From contig NC_003076.8 of NCBI RefSeq assembly GCF_000001735.4, forward strand, positions 15,689,835 through 15,753,834: a stretch of 64,000 bases of DNA. Reading direction: 5' to 3'. The stretch comes from Arabidopsis thaliana. Lineage: Eukaryota; Streptophyta; Magnoliopsida; Brassicales; Brassicaceae. The notes under the pieces were generated by a model, which was given only the letters and a program-made list of their open reading frames with translations, had not been told where the DNA came from and searched no databases. Made by a program: the position numbers and the translations under genes. Of the stretch, positions 43,245 to 55,189 are shown piece by piece. Position 1 is the first letter of the stretch. Every line of letters begins with the position of its first letter.

Positions 43245-45525
43245 TGAGATTATTATACATTGGCCCCTAAAAATTACAAATTCATATGTAAACCCATTAA
43301 GTTTTATCATAATTTTGTTCTACTTTGTGTGTTGACACACTTCTTACATGTTTTAGCCTTTTTTTTTTATTCACCAATAAGTATTGAATGTAATTTAAGG
43401 TATTTTTTTTAACGAAAATAAAAATTTTTTAGTTTTTTAAATTACTAATTATTTTAAGTTACATTTTGATGTGGTAAAAATATTTCTAAATCCTCCGCAT
43501 GGGCAGACTCAAAGAGGATTATAAAGGGGTCAGCTAACAACAACTTCAAATGTTGTGTACAAAAATGGTTTCAAAACATCTTTTTTCACGATCATTAATA
43601 AGGTTAAAATTTTCCATTTTGGGTATATGGACAAATATGTAATTCAAATAATATAAAATACTACTCAAATTGTTCTCGATAAAATACATGTAATTCAATA
43701 TCATGATGAAAACATGAAATTTTGGATGACAAAATTCAATTCTCAAACTCTCATTAGTTATAATAAAAATAGACTTTGAAATGAATATTTTAGGATAGCT
43801 TTGAAAAAATCAGTGGAGAATTTTTGTAGAGATATTTCCAAAATTTTTGTAAAAAATAAATATTCAAAGGATAAATATGAGTATCCCATCTTAATCTCTT
43901 ATCCGTTTGATTAAAATAAACATTCGCAAATGGATTATATTTTTAGTAGCCACATTTACATAGCGGGTAATTTTTTTATATATGCTAGACTTGACGGGTT
44001 GTTATCCTGGAATGACCATGATTAAATTAGAGTTAGAGTTAATATTATCAAAACTTGGTTAATTCTTACCTAGACTGATTTGCTTTCATGGACAAGTATA
44101 TGTGGCGCTAACATCTAAAGATTGTTTAAATTTTTAAATTGTAAATAAAAATAGAAATACTAGGATAAAAATCTTAATGTTGTATATGAAAAATTGTATA
44201 ATAACATCTCTTGGTTTCTAAGTTTATCATGACTATTAAAAAAAGTCACGCATTTCTACTTCGAGTTTTAGGATGAGAAATATGCATGGGCGGATCCAAA
44301 GATGATTAAAGGGGATCATCTGACTCTTCTAATATTCTACATTTGCATTATAGCCTTTTAATTTTTTTATATTACTTATATTTTCTTCAATTTTGATCCC
44401 CTTAAAAATTAAAAAATTTGTATGTAAACCCTTTAAGTTTTATCATATTTTTCTTGTCCTTTGTATTTTGCCACTATTTCTACATATTTTTTAAAATCTT
44501 TTTGTTTATTTCACCCATAAATATTGAACATAATTTGTGGTATTTTTTAAGCAAATGAAGTTTTTTTATAATTGTTTTTTAAAAATTACTAATTACTTTA
44601 AGTTATATCTTGATCAGGTAAAAAGTATGTATGGGTCTTACGCAGACCAAAAGAGGATTAAAGGGGGTTAGCTCACCCCACTAAAAATATACATTTGTAT
44701 TATAGATATTAATTCTATTTTTAATATTTTGACCCCATTAAAATTACAATTTCGTATGTAAATTTTTGGCATTTTATCATATTTTTCTTCTTTTTTTTCC
44801 TCCTATTTTGTGTTTTGACACTATTTCTTACATGTTTATAGCATTTTGTTTTTATTCACCCATGAATAATGAACCTAATTTGTTGTATTTTTAAGGAAGC
44901 GAAGGTTTTTTTTAATAGCTTTTTTAATATTTTAAATTATCAACTATATTATGTTATATTTTGATTCTGTAAAAAGTATTTTTGATCTGCCGCATGGGCA
45001 GACCCAAAGATGTTTAAAAGGGGTCAGCTGACCCATCTAAAATATTATATTTGCATTGTATTTATATTTATATTTGCATTTTATGATATCATTTATATTT
45101 CTTCTGTTTTTACCCTTTTAAAATTACAAATTTGTATGTAAACCTTTTAAGTTTTCTAATATTTGTTTTATACTTAGTGTTTTGATACTATTTTTTACAT
45201 GTTTTAATTTTTTGTTTGATTCACCCATAAGTATCGAACCTAATTTGTGATATTTTTTAAGGAAATAATGATTTTTTTAGTTATTTGTAATTACTAATTA
45301 TTTTGAGTTTGATTTTTGATTGGAAAAAATATTTATAACTCTGCCGCATAGGCAAACCCAAAGAGGATTAAAGTGGGTCAGCTACCTAAAATTCTACATT
45401 TGCATTATAACCCTTTAAAGTGTATATATTATTTATATTTCTTCAACTTTTATCCCTTTAAAATTACAAATTTGTTTGTAAATCATTTAAAACTATAAAT
45501 TAGTATGAAAAATCTTTTAATATTT
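43245..45525. repeat. diverged tandem array, unit about 354 bp
   Basis: The word GCAGACCCAAAGAGGATTAA or a close variant occurs at 43503, 44290, 44642, 44998 and 45352. The last four are 352, 356 and 354 bp apart, and the first gap (787 bp) holds an unrelated stretch at about 43530-44200. Each unit continues with GGGGTCAGCTGACCC-like, TTAAAATTACAAATTTGTATGTAAACC and TTTTTATTCACCCATAA words. No open frame of note. The origin is unknown; it resembles decayed transposon-derived repeats. Confidence 0.75.
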
Positions 45526-46036
45526 TAGAGGAGGATCAAAGTCAATGTTATCACGAGATTTTTTCACATTGTTTCGATGAATGAGGTGATAAAATTAGTC
45601 TTTGATCTAAATATTTGGTCTTGAAGAATACACATATATCATTTACAGATTTATATAGGATCATTACGTAGAATATATTAATCTGATTATAAAAAATAAT
45701 GTTGGGAACTTTTTTTATTATTATTATTATTCCACTCGCATGATTGAGTAGTTATGGATAGTGTTACCGAAATGTCAAATGATTTTGGTGTTTTTATGAA
45801 TTATAGTTAATGGATAAATCGTTTGTACTTAGTACGTTATGTTTCATCATTTGTAATAAATCAGGCATATGTTAAACTCGCTAACCTATGCCTAATATTG
45901 GTAGATTATATTTGTTTTCGAGATATAATCTTGGTTGTGCAATGCGCAGATAACTCCCCTAGTTTTTAAATTTATTGCAAGTACGTAATACATCACTTAT
46001 GTGTAAGACACGTATAATAAAATTCAAATCATTCTC

Positions 46037-47122
46037 TTAAAAGTTAATCTTACCATCAAAAGTCTGTCCAAATCCCCAATTTTTTGGCATCACATTCCAA
46101 AAATCTTTTGTAATCCCATCAGTCGTCGTAACTCTGAACGACAAACCTTGGCCGGTCAATACTGTACTAGTGGTCCAATTCTGCCCCCAGTTCTTTTTCA
46201 TTGTTATCCACCCGGTCTTGTTTTCTTTAACTTGCACGTACTTAATATCTCCAGCTCCTCCTACGTTGTATATCAAGACCATTAAGAAATAAGGGTTTCC
46301 TTTGGTTTCAAACTTGACACCACCAGTTTTGCTACAAGGAATACGTCTGTATCTAACTGGGACAACCCCGGCTTTGTACTTGGCAATCTTGAGAAACATT
46401 GCTAAGGAGAGATCAAAGTGTTTCTGTGGTGGATTGCACCAAAGGTCTGTGGTTTTGCTGTAATTTGCGGGACAGAAGTTTGTTGCTGTGATCTTGACGG
46501 ATCCGGGTAAACACCATTGTGGATCACGCGTGCACATGATTTCATAACAAGCCCCACATGTGTACCCGTCGTTGAAGAGTGCCGTACTTAACGCTGCTGT
46601 GGCTAGACCATAGCCTTGTCTGAATAGATTACCGTATCCACAAGCTCCCTCTATTGAATATATAAGGATAAAAAGTGAGTATATATGTATATGTTAATCA
46701 TAAAAACTAATTATGGCTTTCGTTTTTTTTCTTACATGTGTGTTGGTTTTATATATACATGTTATCATATAGAGATTTTTTGATATTGAAAATTTGCAGT
46801 CAATAATTAGATTCGTTGTAACCAAAAACCATATAATTTTAACAAAAAAACAAATTCGTAATGAGAGTAAAAAGAAACATTATTATTTGATCTTACGTTG
46901 AGTGTCTCCACCATGGATGTCACCGTAGAACGTGGCTCGTGCGTCATACCAATTAGGGTCGAGTGCCTTGCTTGGGTCATTAATCCCGGGTGCTTCGGCT
47001 ACATCAGGTGCTTCGACTGCATTACCAATCATCGCTCCATGACCGTAACTCATTGGCACGACCCACATCGCCATTATTATCATCAAAAATTCTACATATA
47101 TCATTTTTTCTAAGAGTTTCAT
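46037..47122 (-). CDS. EXPA26: alpha-expansin, EXPA26 position
   Basis: Two exons, 47122-46897 and 46650-46037, give 279 residues, with the same structure and length as the gene at 39284 and very few differences (IWVVPMSY preceded by MAM instead of MVI; STVLTG instead of ITVLTG; TTDG instead of TSDG). Signal peptide, linker and all expansin motifs as there. TATA box at 47203-47212. With the next gene it forms the second copy of a duplicated two-gene unit. Confidence 0.9.
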
Positions 47123-47592
47123 GATTACTATCCCTCTTTAATGATATTTTCTTACTAAGCTTTGATTGATGATGAATTTTGATGGGAGCCATATGGGTGG
47201 TCATATATATAAAGTAGAAACATACTATATTAGTAATTGTATTCAAGTTTATTTAGTCAATATGCATCCTGATCATTAACATTATCATTATGTAATCAGC
47301 CAGAAAAAGAAAAAATTACCATATGTGTATTTGAATAAAATAGGTTTGAAAAACGTTGAGTGTTGAATATTGACCAAGCTTTGGATTTGGTCTATTACTA
47401 GTTTTGTTACAAGATATTTGTAATACTAGTTTGATGTTTTATGTACATACACATTTTTAATAATAGCAAATCGAATGATGTATGAAAAAATTCGTTTAAG
47501 TTTATGTTTGGATTTGGTTCAGATCATGATCAAGTAGTATAAATAATATCATTTATTTTTAATCATTGGCATACAAAACTGAAATCATTCTC

Positions 47593-48601
47593 CTAAAAGT
47601 TAATCTTTCCATCAAAAGTCTGTCCAAATCCCCAATTGTTTGGCATCACATTATTAAAATCTTTTGTAACCCCATCACTCGTCGTAACCCTGAATGAAAT
47701 ACCCTGACCAGTCAAATTAACACCAGTGGTCCAGTTTTGTCCCCAGTTCTTTTGCATTGTTATCCACCCGGTCTTGTCTCCTTTAACTTGCATCAACTTG
47801 ATATCTCCAGCGCCTCCTACATTGTATGGCAAGATCATTAAGAAATAAGGGTTTCCTTTGGTTTCAAACTTGACACCACCAGTTCTTGCACAAGAAATAC
47901 GTCTGTATTTAACTGGGACAACTCCAGCTTTGTATTGGGCGATCTTGAGGAACATTGGTAGGGAGAGGTCAAAGTGCTTTTGTGGTGGGTTGCACCAAAC
48001 GCCTTCGGTTTTGGAGTAATCTGGTGGACAGAAATTTGTTGCTGTAATCTTGATGGTTCCGGGTAAACACCATTGTGGGTCGTGCACACACATGATCTGG
48101 TAACAAGCCCCACATGTATACCCTTCGTTGAAGAGTGCTGTGCTCAATGCCGCTGTCTCTAGACCATAGCCTTGTTTGAATAAATCACCGTATCCACAGG
48201 CTCCCTCTATATTGAATAAAAATAAATAAACATTAATTTTATGTACATTTTTTTCTTTGATCAAAACATTAAGATATATGTAAATGCAATCGCAAACTCA
48301 AAAGTAATCATTTAAAACAATCGCAGCGTATATGATTTTTTATGAACCAAACAAAAATTCAATAATTAGTTTTTTCACACTTACGTTGAGTTTCTCCACC
48401 ATGGATATCACCGTAAAATGTTGCTCGTGCATCATACCAAGAACTGTCGAGTCCGTTGGTTGGGCTGCCTACATTGTCAATCACGGGTGCTTCGGCTACA
48501 TCATTAATCATCGCTCGATGACCGTAACTCATGGACACTAACAATGTAGCCATTATTATCATAAAACATTCTACGTATACCATTTGTTCTAAGAGTTTCA
48601 T
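47593..48601 (-). CDS. EXPA25: alpha-expansin, EXPA25 position
   Basis: Two exons, 48601-48385 and 48206-47593, give 276 residues. The second exon has the same length (614 bp) as that of the gene at 40879 and encodes an almost identical protein; differences include VHDPQW against VNDPQW and PGTIKI against PGSVKI. The signal peptide and linker vary a little more ([24 protein letters not shown]). All expansin landmarks are kept. TATA box at 48681-48692. Confidence 0.9.
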
Positions 48602-49445
48602 GATTATTGTTTCTTTTGAATGATATTTTTCTTATTTAACTTTGATAGGTGATGAATATTGATGGGGACCATGTGCTGGGTATATATATATAGGTAGAGA
48701 AATCTTTACAAATGTGCATATATTTACTAAGTCAACATAAGTTAGTAATTGTTGACTGCTTATTTAATGAGGATTTGTTTTCATATTTTAGATATATATG
48801 AAATATCCAATTTAAAAATGTAAATGATTTTGTAAGACATTAAAGCAAATGATGATGTACATGTTGGTATTGGATCTCGCACAACCTGGCCCGGCCCGAC
48901 CCATTTCATTATTAAACTCATAAATCTGATAAAAGTTCAAACACATGTAAGGGAGAAATGAGACTATAAATTGAAAATGGATCGGTCACCACGGAAAGGG
49001 ATCCTGTTCCTCATACAAAAAATAAATATCTATGAAAATTTATGTTCATTAGGGACCATATTTTATTTCTCATAAATGGATTTGTAAAGTAACTATTTAC
49101 CTATCAAATATTCAGCTATGGAAATCAAGATTTGTTAGAGCCAAATTCACAGTGGTACGAAAGATGCCGAAAATAGAAGCGAAGTCTCATGTCTTTTCTA
49201 AAAGTTTTGAATGTTATTAACTCCAGTTTGCAGTCTTTGTTACACTTATTGTACATAGAATATCAGAAAGAAGTTTGAGTAGAGTTACAAAATCATCAAA
49301 CCAATTATATTTAGCAAGAATTCAAAACAGGAATTCGTTAACCAATAACAACAAATATTTTTATATTACAAATTAATTGACCTACCAGTAACCCTCTCTT
49401 CTTAGTTACTTGCAAGTATTAACTAACAAAACTCAAATTCATTTT

Positions 49446-50728
49446 CTAAAAATTAACCTTTCCATCAAAACTCTGTCCATTACATTTCCAGTCCGGCGGT
49501 GTAACATCAATAAACTCTTTCATAACTCCATCACTTGTGGTAAGCCTAAACGATAAACATTGTCCGGTCAACACAACACCAGTGCTCCAAATCTGTCCCC
49601 AATTCTTCTTCATCGCAATCCACTGGGTCCTTGTTCCCTTAATTTGCATAGCCCTAACAGCTCCAGCTCCTCCTACATTGTACGGTAAGATCATTAAGAA
49701 ATGAGGATTTCCCTTGATTTCAAACTTGACACCTCCGATTTTCGCACAAGGAACACGTCTAAATTTAACCGGGACAACCCCGGCTTTGTATTTAGCTATT
49801 TTGAGGAACATTGGTTGCGAGAGATCAAAGTGTTTTTGTGGCGGGTTGCACCAATTGTCATTGGGCTTGGTAAAATCTGGTGGACAGAAGTTTGTAGCTG
49901 TGATCTTGATGGAACCTGGCAAACACCATTGTGGAGCGTGTTCGCACATGATCTCGTAACAAGCCCCACACCTTGAGCCGTTGTTAAATAGTGCGGTGCT
50001 TAGTGCTGCGGTCTCTAGACCATATCCTTGTTTGTGTAGATCACCATATCCACAAGCTCCCTCTATCAAATAGAAAAAGAAAGTATGTACTACTTTCAAA
50101 AACAAAACAAATTATGTGTAAAAAAAAAACTAATTATTTGGCTTCGTTATTTTTCTTTTGCATGCACGTGTTTACTTTCGCGTTTGCAAATTATAATTAT
50201 TATAAGTTCGTTTCTGTCAATAACTTTTCTAAACTTTATGGTTACTTATGTAAATGCATAAGCAAACAATATTAGTTTAGTGGTCAAAGATTCACGAGTA
50301 TACTACGTCGTCATGTTGGCTTTTGTATACGTCTAAAACAATCTTAACATTTTTACAGGTCTCGAGATTGTTGAATTATATATTAAGTATATATTTAGCT
50401 GCTTACGTTGAGTTTCTCCACCATTGATGTCACCGTAGAATGTGGCACGGCCATGACCCCAACCAGAATGCGGCACTTGGCCACCATGGGATGGGAGGGC
50501 GCCATGGGATGGGTGAGCACCATGGGATGGGTGGGCACCATGGGATGGGTGAGCACCATGGGATGGGTGGGCGCCATGGGCTGGGTGGGCGCCATGGGAT
50601 GGGTGGGCACCGGGTCTTCCACCGGGTACGTGGCTTGCATGATCATGACCGTTAGTCATAGGTGCAATCCATATCACCATTACCATCATCAAAATTTTTG
50701 CATATAATTTTCTTTTTAAGAGTTCCAT
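49446..50728 (-). CDS. EXPA24: alpha-expansin with His-rich N-terminal repeats, EXPA24 position
   Basis: Two exons, 50728-50407 and 50062-49446, give 312 residues. After a signal peptide (MELLKRKLYAKILMMVMVIW...) comes a region at about residues 28-85 made of six-residue repeats of the AHPSHG type (variants AHPAHG, ALPSHG), preceded by GHDHASHVPGG. Normal expansins have only a short linker here. The expansin part follows: [65 protein letters not shown]. Differences from the other five are WGQIWS (for WGQNWT) and the C-terminal WKCNGQSFDG (for WGFGQTFDG). The His-rich block could bind metal or be sensitive to wall pH, which is inference. TATA-like TATTTATAG at 50793-50801. Confidence 0.88.
50467..50638 (-). 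repeat. 18-bp minisatellite in the EXPA24 coding exon
   Basis: Head-to-tail 18-bp units (plus strand GGGTGGGCACCATGGGAT and variants), about seven copies, encode the six-residue His-rich repeats. Because 18 is a multiple of three, unit gain or loss keeps the frame. Confidence 0.9.
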
Positions 50729-50826
50729 GACTTTATCTCTTTTATATTAAATCTTACTAATCTTATTGATTATTGTTGATGAGAGAATGTAGGTATTTAT
50801 AGCTATGTAAAGAAATTTTGGGCTTG

Positions 50827-50944
50827 TCGATATTTTTGGGATTCAATTGGAATTCTACGATGTTGCTTAGACTAAGGAAGATGTTTTGTGGCTTCTTAGA
50901 TATGACTGGATTCTCCGAAATTTCATTAAAGCTTTACCGTCAGG
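50827..50944 (+). pseudogene. fragment copy of the F-box gene 3' end
   Basis: Colinear with the last coding bases and 3' flank of the F-box gene (about 35694-35821), in the same orientation: GGGATTCARTTGGAWTTC, GATGTTGCT, GAAGAKGTTTTGTGGCTTCT and ATTAAAGCT blocks recur in order, with many substitutions and small gaps, including an in-frame TAG. The rest of the F-box gene is absent. It lies just upstream of the last expansin, outside its TATA box. Confidence 0.8.
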
Positions 50945-50949
50945 TCTAT

Positions 50950-52700
50950 AATTTTTGTTTAGCCAACGGTTATGGTTCAGTACTAATATATTTTTAACAT
51001 CTAGATTTGGGTACGTATATGATGATCGGCTCATATAGCTCGGAGAGTAAAGTGGTGAAAACAAGGTGTAATAGAAAGTTCGGAGTCATCGTTGATCAAT
51101 ACTAACATCTATATCTCTATCCTAAAGGTGTTTAACGGAGAGATAGTTGAGATATCGTACGTATTATGCAGGCTAGTCCAAAGAGAACGACTAAGCAAAC
51201 CAGTTGGAGCCACCAATTTATCTTATGTTTTTGAAGACTACCAAATTATTATTTTAGTGAGATAGTGAGATGTCTTAAGAGTAAAGAAAACATTTTCACT
51301 AAAAAATGTTGTTTTACAGAAGATTTAGCTGAAATTTACATAATATTATAACTAGTATTTGTGAAAGATTTTGAATAATAGATAGAAAGATGGCCACACA
51401 TTTTTCTATATTCCGATGCCATTTTTGTTGAGCCGGCTCTGATTTTATGTGATGTGTTAAAATTGTGTCTAAAACCCAAGAAATGATATTAGAGTAAGTG
51501 GCAATGTTGGCTCTTAGTTATCGATTAAGTAACAGTGTCAGGTTAAACATTTTATAGACCATGTTACGTTTCAATAACTCGAAACCTTACTCGATCTCAA
51601 GATCTTTCACACAAATTATTTACCCAAATCGATTCACCGGTGTGGTGAATCTACGTCTGGAGCTGGATTCAACCCATTTATTCACTATAACAGACCAAAG
51701 GTTGCTCTCAAGCTCAAAACCATAGCTTAAAAGGATTACAAGAGAGATTATATGTTGTGTTACAAGAAAGAGAGATAGAGAATAGATATTTAACTGGTTT
51801 ATTCAAGTCGACTTCAGAGCAAAACTAGAAAAATTTGGATCATACCTTCACAGACCTTAGCAAAAGAATTCAAAAACATCCCCCTAAACATATAAATTAG
51901 GGATTATTGTTAATATGAGAACTTTTGTTTTATAAAAACTTTAATTTTAGGCACAAATGCAGTGTATTTAAAAAAGACATATTTATTGTTTGAAAAAGAC
52001 GATATTGCCCATGTCTTCTTTTCCCTTCTTCTTCTTCATCGAGTCTGTTTCATTTTTTTTTCTGTCAAAATCAATTTTTCTTTATTTTTCAAAGAAACTT
52101 AAAATCGTTTTCAGTTATATAATACTAAATCCTAAGATAGTATATAGAGAACCCAAACAACCAATTTTACAGATTTTATGAGAAAATTTCAGACCTAATT
52201 TTGTATATATATGCATGTATATTTATGTGAATTTGTTTAGTTATATCACTGGATCCAAAAATCAACTCAAACACATCTCGATCCCTTTTTAAATGTTACT
52301 TAATTAGTTTTTTGTTTGAAAAAGCATGAGATCCAAAAATTAGACATTTACATAGAATTTCCAAAAATATATTCATACCGATTTTCCTACTCATCATTTC
52401 CAATCTCCATTATCGAGATTTTCTTCCTAAATTTGTTAGAGATAATGATGGAAGGGTAAAAGCGTCATTCCGTAGTCATATAAATGGGGTTTTTCGAAGC
52501 ATTGCGGCAATGTACCACTTTGGAAAAGATTTTAACATTTCAGTCCCTTTCTCACAATTAATTCTATAAATTATTGAGTTAAATTTTCTAAAACAAAAAT
52601 TTATATAATAAGACACTTTTTTTTGTCGGAAATTTATGGACACTTTTGTTGGCAATATTTTTTTTTGGCTTTTTTTACACACAAATTTATTTCGAGGTCC
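50950..52700. other. gene-free stretch right of the expansin array
   Basis: AT-rich; no gene, RNA gene or repeat family recognised. Confidence 0.4.
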
Positions 52701-53010
52701 CTTCTACCCACAAATGTTTTGGACATTTTTTATTCATAGACGATAACACGGCGGCAATGTCGGCGGACGGCGGCTAGTGAGTGAGTAATGAGTTCGTCGT
52801 GCATAGACTCTATGGAAAAACGTGGGCTACCTCCTACAAGGACATTATCGTTATTTCAATAATCTTTCCAAGAAATTTCCGTTTTTGCCCTTTGCGTTTT
52901 TTTAACCGAAACTCTTTCTATAAACTGCAACATTCTTCTCCTTCTTCTTCTTCCTCGTCGTTTCTTCTCCTTCCTCAAGAGAACAACTTCTTAACCACGA
53001 ATCTTCAGAG

Positions 53011-53400
53011 GTAAATCTCGATCTCTCTTCACCATTTTTGAGCTGCATTGTTGATTTTTCTCTAGAATCTGTAGCTGAATCTTCTCTGATCTCTTTCTGA
53101 ATCGTTCTAAGAGATCCGTTCTCTGTTTTTGAAATATAGATTTGAGAATTCTCGAAATGTATGTAGATCCTGTGTTAGTCTTAGTTTCTGTGTATCGATT
53201 TCTTCGAAATCAAGCTAGATTTTTGTTTAGATCCGTGTGATCCGTGTGATTTGAGTGATTTTTGTGTTTTATTTGAGATCAGATCGGATCATGAGTAGTC
53301 TCTTCCTTGCACACCAAGTGTTCGACGTTTTTCTACTATATATAGTCCAGATCTGAGCTCTTAATGTAGATCTGTATTGATCTTTATTTGAATTTTGCAG
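53011..53400 (+). other. 5'-leader intron of UGD4
   Basis: Donor CAGAG|GTAAAT and acceptor TTTTGCAG| bracket a 390-bp T-rich intron between a CTTCTTC-rich leader exon and the coding exon. Leader introns near the ATG are common in highly expressed plant genes and can raise expression. Confidence 0.7.
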
Positions 53401-53419
53401 AGAGATTTCAGGAAACAAA

Positions 53420-54862
53420 ATGGTGAAGATCTGTTGTATTGGAGCTGGATATGTAGGAGGACCAACAATGGCAGTGATTGCATTGAAATGTCCAGATATT
53501 GAAGTGGCAGTTGTTGATATCTCTGTTCCTAGAATCAACGCTTGGAACAGTGATCAGCTTCCGATTTACGAGCCAGGTCTTGACGATATCGTTAAGCAAT
53601 GCAGAGGAAAGAATCTTTTCTTCAGTACTGATGTGGAGAAACATGTTAGAGAAGCTGATATTGTCTTTGTCTCTGTTAACACACCGACTAAAACGACTGG
53701 TCTTGGAGCTGGGAAAGCTGCTGATCTCACTTATTGGGAGAGTGCTGCTCGTATGATCGCGGATGTATCGGTTTCTGACAAGATTGTTGTTGAGAAATCG
53801 ACTGTTCCGGTGAAGACAGCTGAAGCTATTGAGAAGATTTTGATGCATAACAGTAAAGGAATCAAGTTTCAGATTCTTTCGAATCCGGAGTTTCTTGCTG
53901 AAGGAACTGCTATCGCTGATCTTTTTAACCCTGACCGTGTTTTGATCGGAGGGCGAGAAACACCTGAAGGATTCAAAGCTGTTCAGACACTTAAAGAGGT
54001 TTATGCTAATTGGGTTCCTGAAGGTCAGATCATCACAACTAATCTCTGGTCTGCTGAGCTTTCTAAGTTAGCTGCAAATGCTTTCTTGGCTCAGAGGATT
54101 TCATCAGTCAATGCCATGTCTGCACTTTGTGAATCCACTGGTGCTGATGTTACTCAAGTGTCTTACGCTGTTGGTACTGATTCAAGAATCGGTTCCAAAT
54201 TCTTGAACGCTAGTGTTGGATTCGGAGGTTCTTGTTTCCAGAAGGACATTCTGAATCTCGTCTACATCTGTCAATGCAACGGACTTCCAGAAGTGGCGGA
54301 ATACTGGAAACAAGTGATCAAGATCAACGATTACCAAAAGAACCGGTTCGTGAACAGAATCGTGTCCTCTATGTTCAACACTGTCTCCAACAAGAAGGTT
54401 GCGATTCTTGGATTCGCATTCAAGAAAGACACTGGTGACACAAGGGAAACACCTGCCATTGATGTGTGTAAAGGTCTATTAGGAGACAAAGCACAGATCA
54501 GTATCTATGATCCTCAAGTCACAGAGGAACAGATTCAGAGAGATCTCTCGATGAAAAAGTTCGACTGGGACCATCCTCTTCACTTGCAGCCAATGAGTCC
54601 AACCACAGTGAAACAAGTGAGTGTGACTTGGGACGCATATGAAGCTACAAAAGACGCACACGCGGTTTGCGTTTTGACTGAGTGGGACGAGTTTAAGTCG
54701 TTAGATTACCAGAAGATCTTCGACAACATGCAGAAACCGGCTTTTATCTTCGACGGAAGAAACATTATGAATGTTAACAAGTTAAGAGAGATTGGTTTCA
54801 TTGTTTACTCCATTGGTAAGCCACTTGACCCATGGCTCAAGGACATGCCTGCCTTTGTCTAA
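53420..54862 (+). CDS. UGD4: UDP-glucose 6-dehydrogenase (UGD4)
   Basis: Cytosolic enzyme that oxidises UDP-glucose to UDP-glucuronate with two NAD+, the entry to UDP-xylose, arabinose, galacturonate and apiose for wall polysaccharides. 480 residues, uninterrupted, the normal plant length. The N-terminal NAD domain starts with GAGYVGGPT at 8-16. VNTPTK, EKSTVPV and [10 protein letters not shown] are conserved. The [17 protein letters not shown] block carries the catalytic Lys near 220. The nucleophilic Cys is residue 272 in [12 protein letters not shown]. The C-terminal UDP-binding domain includes [16 protein letters not shown]. Position between the expansin array and AHP3 fits At5g39320. Paralogs share over 90% identity, so the symbol rests on context. 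Confidence 0.95.
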   Translation: MVKICCIGAGYVGGPTMAVIALKCPDIEVAVVDISVPRINAWNSDQLPIYEPGLDDIVKQCRGKNLFFSTDVEKHVREADIVFVSVNTPTKTTGLGAGKAADLTYWESAARMIADVSVSDKIVVEKSTVPVKTAEAIEKILMHNSKGIKFQILSNPEFLAEGTAIADLFNPDRVLIGGRETPEGFKAVQTLKEVYANWVPEGQIITTNLWSAELSKLAANAFLAQRISSVNAMSALCESTGADVTQVSYAVGTDSRIGSKFLNASVGFGGSCFQKDILNLVYICQCNGLPEVAEYWKQVIKINDYQKNRFVNRIVSSMFNTVSNKKVAILGFAFKKDTGDTRETPAIDVCKGLLGDKAQISIYDPQVTEEQIQRDLSMKKFDWDHPLHLQPMSPTTVKQVSVTWDAYEATKDAHAVCVLTEWDEFKSLDYQKIFDNMQKPAFIFDGRNIMNVNKLREIGFIVYSIGKPLDPWLKDMPAFV

Positions 54863-55189
54863 TCACAAGGCAAAACCTGGTTGATTCTTGTTTCTTACTT
54901 TCATTGTTTGTGCTTTTTTGCTTTCGCTTTCATATAAATTTTAGTCTCAAGATTCGATTTGTGAAGTCTTGAAGAGTTGTTTCTTACATTTTACAATGTG
55001 TTTCTTATGCTAAGCTCTTATAATTTTGTGTTTCACATTTTGTCAAAAGCTCGTGTAATTGTTGTTTCCTTAGAAAAAAGCAATAAAGGTTTAGTTTTTA
55101 ATTCAAAGTCAATTAAAATTGAACCTGTTCATCAAATTCTAGAATTGAAGTCTAAATTATTGTAGATTGGTGTATAATAATATAGTAAT

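Noticed and set aside
50395-50707. Open frames on both strands over the EXPA24 first exon
   Set aside because: They are other frames of the 18-bp minisatellite; the expansin frame has signal peptide, splice site and family continuity.
53408-53848. 146-codon frame antisense to UGD4
   Set aside because: Shadow of a highly conserved coding sequence with no features of its own.
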